Shown here in pieces: positions 59,040 to 64,000 of a stretch of 64,000 nt of DNA; the first letter of the stretch is position 1; every line of letters starts with the position of its first letter. The notes below the pieces were generated by a model that was not told where the DNA came from, made no database searches, and saw only the letters and a list, made by a program, of their open reading frames with translations. Origin of the DNA: Myxococcus xanthus (GTDB lineage: Bacteria; Myxococcota; Myxococcia; Myxococcales; Myxococcaceae); contig NZ_CP017174.1 in NCBI RefSeq assembly GCF_006402735.1, positions 7,792,001-7,856,000 of the forward strand, in the 5' to 3' direction. Both the position numbers and the translations under genes were made by a program.

Positions 59040-61118
59040 TCAGTGCGTGACGATCTTGGGTGCAATCCCACGCAGCGGCCCTGGCAGCGCGTCCAACATG
59101 CCGCCCAGCGCGGGCAGGGAGTTGCGCCCCTGGTACACGGAGGCCAGACGGGGGCGCCAGTAGGGGTTGAAGAAGTTGGGCTGCTCCGCCCAGTTGCCCG
59201 GCCGGTGGTAGTAGGACTGCCCGCGGGAGATGACGTTGAGTCCCTCGACCATGCCGAGGAACTTCTTGCGGTTGTTCATCATCTCCAGGCCCTCGCTCTC
59301 CGGAGAGAAGGCGAAGGTCACCTTGCCCTGGTTGTTGAGCAGGGCAGGCGCGTTGCTGCCGGCACCATCCGCGTTCTGACGGTTGATGACCTCGTCAGGC
59401 GACTTGTTCATCGCCACCCAGGTGGAGGGCTGGTTGAAGTCGACCTGACGCGTCGCCGCTTCCCGCATGTTGGCGTTGGCCATCGGGTTGCACACCGACC
59501 CGAACTGGCCGGGCTCGAAGTGCATGAAGGGCACGAGCCCCGCCCAACGGTGATTGCCATCCTGCACGGGCCGGACGTTCGCCGCGTAGACATTTGTCTC
59601 CAGCAAGCACACCAGGCCCCGCACCACGCAAATCTCCGTCTCATGGATGCCGAATCGGCCCTCGCGCCCGGCGGGCCGCACATGGCCTCCCCAGGACCGG
59701 CCATAGTCCGAGTAGTTGACCCGCCAATGGAGCCCTCCTCGCCGGCTTCCGCTGTCCACGTCGTTGAGCGCCCAGATGCTCGTCTTCATCATGTGCCTGT
59801 AGGGCAGCTGGGCTCGGTTGTTGTCGTTCTTGCGCCGGCGGTTGTCGCCAAAGCACTTCCAGTAGTCGTCGTCCTTGGTGCAGGCCAGGGGATTGTCAAT
59901 CTTGAGGGGGCCGCGCCCCAACTCGGCGGGACCGATGTTGATCCAGTACGGGTCATCCGAGCCGATGTTGTCGCCTTGCGCCATCATGCCCCACGGCTGC
60001 AGGTTGTCGTTCCAGTCCCGGATGAAGTTCCGCCCATCGTTGCCAGGCCCTCGGCCCTCCCGGAGCTTCCCCGCGTTGGGATAGCTCGAGGAGAGCATGC
60101 GGGTCTGGCCCATCTTTCCGAACTGCATGACCCCATCGACGTCGATCCCCTCGTTGAGGAAGTCCTTCAGGAAGCCGAGCATGTTCGGTATCGGCAGGAG
60201 CCCGCCCAGACCGCGATTGCCGACGAAGCCTTCCGGGCACTCCAGGACGCCTCCGGACGAAGCGGTATCGCAGGGATACCGAGTGGCATTGGTGATGCCT
60301 CCCATGGCGCGCTTGGCGCGCGCGACAGGGTCATTCGCGGCTCGCTTGGTCACGTCCAGGGCGCCGAAGGGGTTCTTCAATGACAGCGGCCCTCCGCCCG
60401 CGTGGGTGTTGTGCGCCTGGCCGAACAGGCATTGGCTGTAGGCTCCCGTGGCCAGCTGGCTCATCATGGAATTGACGTTGCTGTCATTCGCCTCGACGAC
60501 GGACTGACTGGACTGCACCACGTGAGTGGATGCCGAGACCATCACCGCTTGGGATGCGAAGAACATCACGCCATTCAAGGCCCGATGCGCGGGGATGACG
60601 AGCTGTCCGATGATGGCATCCGGATTGAGGGTCCGGATGGTCGTCTGGACCAGCCGCAAGAAGGTATCCCGGTAGAGCGTCATGATGCGGCTGACCACCC
60701 GCAGGAGGGGCCCGACGATGGGGACGAGTTGCAAGACCGGACAGATGAGCATCCAGTAGCCGGAAGGTGACCCCGCGCAGGGATTCAGCGTCTTCATGAG
60801 CCCATAGAGGTCCGTCAGGAACGCCTCGATGGAGTAGACGAGCGACAGCAACGACTGCCACATCATCGCCGACACGTAGTGCGACACCTGTGTACGATTG
60901 GCGTATGCGTAGAAATTGAAGGCCCGGGCCTCCATGGCCGCCATGGAGTACGCCGCCGCATCCGCTGTGTTCTGGAGGCGAATGCGCTCATGCACCGTGT
61001 GGCCGATGTTGACGGTGGCCAGCACGGCCAGGGACATGATCAGCACCATCAGCGCCATGAGCACCAGCGCCTGGCCCTCCTGGCGGCGGAAACTCTGGCG
61101 AAGGCTCCGGGTCAGCAT
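59040..61118 (-). CDS. Large TadG-like (Flp pilus assembly type) secreted/membrane protein
   Basis: This protein of about 692 residues begins with a TadE/TadG-like N terminus: RRQEGQALVLMALMVLIMSLAVLATVNIGHTVHERIRLQNTADAAAYSMAA. It has a single membrane helix and the conserved Q-N-T-A-D-A-A motif. The large C-terminal part is unrecognised, with several Cys and Asn/Arg/Trp-rich strands (YWINIGPAELGRG). TadG proteins function in tight-adherence pili, but no other tad genes are here. The ATG at 61118 has GGAGA upstream and starts the signal. It is monocistronic. Its end is 5 bp from the VOC stop, facing it. Confidence 0.75.
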   Translation of the reverse strand: MLTRSLRQSFRRQEGQALVLMALMVLIMSLAVLATVNIGHTVHERIRLQNTADAAAYSMAAMEARAFNFYAYANRTQVSHYVSAMMWQSLLSLVYSIEAFLTDLYGLMKTLNPCAGSPSGYWMLICPVLQLVPIVGPLLRVVSRIMTLYRDTFLRLVQTTIRTLNPDAIIGQLVIPAHRALNGVMFFASQAVMVSASTHVVQSSQSVVEANDSNVNSMMSQLATGAYSQCLFGQAHNTHAGGGPLSLKNPFGALDVTKRAANDPVARAKRAMGGITNATRYPCDTASSGGVLECPEGFVGNRGLGGLLPIPNMLGFLKDFLNEGIDVDGVMQFGKMGQTRMLSSSYPNAGKLREGRGPGNDGRNFIRDWNDNLQPWGMMAQGDNIGSDDPYWINIGPAELGRGPLKIDNPLACTKDDDYWKCFGDNRRRKNDNNRAQLPYRHMMKTSIWALNDVDSGSRRGGLHWRVNYSDYGRSWGGHVRPAGREGRFGIHETEICVVRGLVCLLETNVYAANVRPVQDGNHRWAGLVPFMHFEPGQFGSVCNPMANANMREAATRQVDFNQPSTWVAMNKSPDEVINRQNADGAGSNAPALLNNQGKVTFAFSPESEGLEMMNNRKKFLGMVEGLNVISRGQSYYHRPGNWAEQPNFFNPYWRPRLASVYQGRNSLPALGGMLDALPGPLRGIAPKIVTH

Positions 61119-62037
61119 GGGGCAGGTCTCCTCGCGCGGGGGCGCAATCCCAGAGGAGCTTTGGCATGGTGGACGCGGCTGGCGCAAAAAGCCTTGCGCC
61201 CCCTCCAGCGGCCCCCCCAGGAAATCTGGACCCTATGACAATGAATTGCACCACGCAAGGCGCGCTCCCGCCACTCATTCCCATTCGTGGGTGAATGAAA
61301 ATGGCGCACCGCGCAACTCCTTGCGGCACCGCCCCTGCCCGAAAGCCAGGCTTCCGCGCGCCAGTGCGACGTCGTCCCGCTCCGGCCCCAAGACACGTCG
61401 TTCTTCGCGTCAGTGGCGGAGGAGGCTTCACCGAAGCGAGGCCGAGCCATCCGCGGCCGGCGGGAGCGACGAGCGAGGGCTCTCCACGGAGGGGCCCGAC
61501 GTCGTCGTCCAGCCCCCCCAAGGGCCCCGCCGTTCCCGCGCCCGCGCCGGCCTGCTCATTCCCCCCAGCATGTTCTCGGAGGCAGAGGGGCGGGGTTCGC
61601 CTTGACGAATCGCACGACCTGACGGGTACGCACCAACGTGGGAGGCGCCAGACCCACCCGGTGCGCGAGCGACCACGCCCCACGGCCAGTGACATCCGCT
61701 TCGACCCAGCGCTCACCGCCCGCATCGACGCTTGCCTGGACACCGCGTGCAGCGGACGGCGCCGTGCCACCTGATGCCCCCGCCAGGGCCCGGCGCCGTC
61801 CGGAGAATGCGCTCCGCCATGCCTCAGGCACGACAGGCGCGGAAAGGCTGTGTTTCACGCAACCTCATCCAATGGCTTCTCACGAGCTGAGAACGCCGAT
61901 TGTTTCTCGAATTCGCCGCACCTGAGCAGCCCCGAAACATCACACGGGGTATGAGACACTGGCGAAATGCGCCACTCTGGCTTCACCCTGAGCGCATTCG
62001 CGAATCCCATCGAAAAGACACACGCAATTGTTTATAG
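61119..62037. other. 919-bp region without a confident gene
   Basis: Most is low-complexity GC-rich sequence with shadow frames in all phases. A 7-bp hairpin GGCGCAA-aaagcc-TTGCGCC lies at 61181-61200. A minus-strand frame, 61556-61858 (GTG start with GAGG), could encode a 100-residue protein with GGERWVEADVTGRGAWSLAHRVG. That is the only stretch with a natural look, and it has no known match to me. About 61860-62037 is AT-richer and probably holds the promoter of the next gene. Confidence 0.35.
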
Positions 62038-62793
62038 ATGCGTGTACTTTTCGATACGGCTCTGGAGGCTTCACTGAAGCGCTCGCACACCCGGGAATTC
62101 CCCACGCACGTCCTGTACTGGCTCGCCGCTGGCTTCGCCCTGATTTACGTGGTGGCCGCGGCATTTCTCTCGTTCGGCAAGATTTACCTGCTCCCGCAGG
62201 ACTTCATCAAAGGGCTCTTCCGCTACCAAGCCGCGCCCATCATCCTGCTGGCGGGCATCCCCTGCGGCCTCTACTTCATCTTCTGGCGGGCCAGCGACTT
62301 GTTCGCATGGCTGGCCGCGCCGCCCAAGCTGGTGGTGGATGAGGAGTACCTGCGCGCGGGCGACACGCGCATCGCGTGGCGGAACGTGAGCGCCATCATC
62401 ACGGTGCAGAACCACGACCGGCTCGTCCTGCGCCACCGCGGGGGCACCTACCGGCTGAGGCTGAACCTGTGGAGCGACGCGGACGAGCTGTACGCCCACG
62501 TAACGGACCATGTCGTCGATGCGCTGATCGAAGGCGTGCACCGGCAGGTCAACGCCGGCAAGGCGGTGCAGTTCGGGCCCCTCACGCTCAGTGGCGCCGG
62601 GCTGACACACAAGAAGCGGCTGATGCGCTGGGACGACATCGAGAGCATCCGCTTCCAGGACGAGTTCGAGGAGGGTGTCTCCACCCGCGAACTGGTCATC
62701 GCCGCCCAGGGCAAGCCGCTCAAGATTGACGAGGCCCGCATCGTCAACGCGCCCGTCCTCCTGGCCTACCTGTCGCAACGGCTGGCCAACTGA
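62038..62793 (+). CDS. Membrane protein with PH-like C-terminal region, function unknown
   Basis: This 251-residue protein has two transmembrane helices (HVLYWLAAGFALIYVVAAAFLSFG and APIILLAGIPCGLYFIFWRA). A cytosolic region follows with two similar beta halves (DTRIAWRNVSAIITVQNHDRLVLRHRGG and LMRWDDIESIRFQDEFEEG), the usual look of bacterial PH-like domains. A clear ribosome site is missing before the ATG at 62038. It is followed 29 bp later by a gene with a similar layout, so the two probably work together. Confidence 0.65.
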   Translation: MRVLFDTALEASLKRSHTREFPTHVLYWLAAGFALIYVVAAAFLSFGKIYLLPQDFIKGLFRYQAAPIILLAGIPCGLYFIFWRASDLFAWLAAPPKLVVDEEYLRAGDTRIAWRNVSAIITVQNHDRLVLRHRGGTYRLRLNLWSDADELYAHVTDHVVDALIEGVHRQVNAGKAVQFGPLTLSGAGLTHKKRLMRWDDIESIRFQDEFEEGVSTRELVIAAQGKPLKIDEARIVNAPVLLAYLSQRLAN

Positions 62794-62822
62794 TTCCCCT
62801 CTCCCCTCACAGGTCGCACGTC

Positions 62823-63323
62823 ATGGAAATCTACAGTTCCTCACAGAACAAGCAGAAGACACAGAAGCCGCGCGAGGTCTACTACTCGCGCACGAAGCTC
62901 ATCATCGGCGCGGTCATCTGGACGGTGGCCTCGGGCCTCTGTGGCATCCTCACCTTCCGGCTGGCGGACAGCCCGGGCGTGATGGCCCTCTGCGGGGCGG
63001 TCAACCTCTGCATGCTCTGGATGCTCTACGGCTGCATCAGGCCGCTGGGCAACCTGGACAAGCCCGCGCTGATTATCGGCCGGGATGGCATCCGCTTCGA
63101 GGACGGCCTGCTGATTGAATGGGCCGACATGACCGAGAATACCTATTACAGCCAGTCCTACATGGGTATCCCCACGCTCAAGCTGATTCAAATCAAGACC
63201 ACGCTGGAGAAGCCCAAGCTGAAGAAGATCCGGGTGGCGGCGCTCGACATCGACAGCGACGAGTACCTGGAGCTCTGCGACACCTACAGCAAGCGCTCGG
63301 CGCTGGCCCCCGCCCGGGCGTAG
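62823..63323 (+). CDS. Two-helix membrane protein with PH-like domain (STM3941-like)
   Basis: This 166-residue protein has a Lys/Gln-rich start, two helices (LIIGAVIWTVASGLCGILTF and VMALCGAVNLCMLWMLYG) and a C-terminal PH-like domain (ALIIGRDGIRFEDGLLIEWADMTENTYYSQS). It resembles the STM3941 family of unknown function. It shares the D-G-I-x-W-x-D-I pattern with the upstream gene, which suggests old duplication. It is in an operon with that gene. Confidence 0.65.
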   Translation: MEIYSSSQNKQKTQKPREVYYSRTKLIIGAVIWTVASGLCGILTFRLADSPGVMALCGAVNLCMLWMLYGCIRPLGNLDKPALIIGRDGIRFEDGLLIEWADMTENTYYSQSYMGIPTLKLIQIKTTLEKPKLKKIRVAALDIDSDEYLELCDTYSKRSALAPARA

Positions 63324-63448
63324 TAGGAAACCTGGCACCCCTGGGTAGATACCGGGGGCGTCCGGTCAGCGGTAGCAGGGTGACACCGCCGCGGAGACAC
63401 GCGCGAGCAGGTCCTCGGTCTCCAGCCGTGCGTCACCCCTCAACTGCC

Positions 63449-63988
63449 TCAGTCCGTGAAGCGCTCGATGAGCAACTCCAGACGCTGACGCAGCACCCGC
63501 GTCGTGGGCAGGTCGGACTGGAGCCCGTCGACGGCCAGCATGAACACCTCGGCGAGCGGCCGCGACTCCAGGACGGCCTGCGTGTACTTGAGCCAGCGCC
63601 GACGGTGTCTCGCCTCGACCTCCGGCAACAGCCGCTCGCAGGCGGCGTAGAACTCGGACGCCATGGGCGCCCCGACCATCAACTCCCACGGCTCCAGGAG
63701 GATGATTTCGTACACCTGGAGCAGCTTGTCGCGCGCGGCGCCCGGACGCGCCAGCACCTGCTCCACGCGGGGGTAGCGCGCCTCGAACAGGGATTCGAAG
63801 ACGGCCGAGAAGATGTCCTCCTTGTTCTTGAACTTCAGATACAGGAGCGGCCGAGACAGGTTCGCCCGCTTCGCGATGTCGTCCAGGGACGTCTTCGCGT
63901 AGCCGAAGCGTAGGAAGCACTCCAGGGCGGCGTCGAGAATCGCCGCCCGGCGCAACGCATCACGCTCCTCGCTCCTGGTGCCCGTCAT
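63449..63988 (-). CDS. TetR-family regulator
   Basis: This regulator of about 179 residues has a helix-turn-helix (YAKTSLDDIAKRANLSRPLLYLKFKNKEDIF) and a C-terminal domain with LLEPWELMVGAPMASEFYAACERLLP. The start is ATG 63988. A TTG 9 bp upstream lies close to the window edge, so upstream signals are not visible. Its target is not in view. Confidence 0.88.
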   Translation of the reverse strand: MTGTRSEERDALRRAAILDAALECFLRFGYAKTSLDDIAKRANLSRPLLYLKFKNKEDIFSAVFESLFEARYPRVEQVLARPGAARDKLLQVYEIILLEPWELMVGAPMASEFYAACERLLPEVEARHRRRWLKYTQAVLESRPLAEVFMLAVDGLQSDLPTTRVLRQRLELLIERFTD

Positions 63989-64000
63989 GCGGAACAAATT

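Noticed and set aside
61556..61858. Possible 100-residue minus-strand gene
   Set aside because: It has a GTG with GAGG and a natural-looking middle, but no recognised family, no neighbours in operon and an Ala/Arg-rich start. It is kept only as a note in the region entry.
1..64000. CRISPR array, tRNA or rRNA genes, insertion sequences, replication origin
   Set aside because: I saw no regularly spaced direct repeats with spacers, no tRNA clover-leaf pattern, no transposase-like protein and no DnaA-box cluster. The tandem repeats present are within coding genes.

Overview
The window is about 69-70% GC, with long shadow frames on both strands. It carries many secreted lipoproteins, MYXO-CTERM tails (Cys, transmembrane segment, Arg cluster) and one-component regulators. 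These point to a predatory myxobacterium, almost certainly Myxococcus or a close relative. From memory, the RING-domain protein at 29186-31792 belongs to the family named after MXAN_6230, and the M. xanthus geosmin synthase is MXAN_6247. The gene spacing here fits that stretch of the M. xanthus chromosome. No tRNA, rRNA, CRISPR, insertion sequence or prophage was seen.

Layout. 1-6302: the end of a hydroxyproline catabolic operon (iron-sulfur oxidase subunit, pyrroline-hydroxycarboxylate deaminase, ketoglutarate-semialdehyde dehydrogenase) faces a secreted M9 collagenase and its divergent PAS-AraC regulator. Together they read as a collagen-to-2-oxoglutarate module. 6352-16956: an alpha/beta hydrolase, an RpoH-like sigma factor behind a near-consensus sigma-54 promoter, an AlkZ-like DNA glycosylase, an SDR, a delta-60 lipoprotein, an ArsR regulator, and an operon of a Cys-rich lipoprotein, a MORN lipoprotein and an S1 protease. 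17011-24898: ileS with an insertion after its signature motif, a two-gene scar, then a RegB/RegA-type redox two-component system whose two flanking 17-bp palindromes bracket it and precede a diheme cytochrome lipoprotein. 24925-34022: lipoproteins, an M23 peptidase, a twice-frameshifted lipoprotein gene, the RING/TerD-like protein and a beta-helix MYXO-CTERM protein.

34094-44263: a three-gene operon encoding a large nitrilase-fold, zinc-ribbon protein that resembles a secreted effector, a DUF2185 (immunity-like) protein, a lipoprotein gene with a C7 frameshift, and a TetR/PhnB pair. 44493-52104: kelch and OmpA surface proteins, and a DJ-1 lipoprotein with an AraC regulator. 52282-57983: geosmin synthase followed by two paralogous Family 2B encapsulin shell genes, then a small membrane protein. 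This is the most striking system here: a terpene cyclase that probably works inside a two-component protein nanocompartment. 57961-64000: two TetR genes, a VOC protein, a large TadG-like protein and two small membrane proteins.
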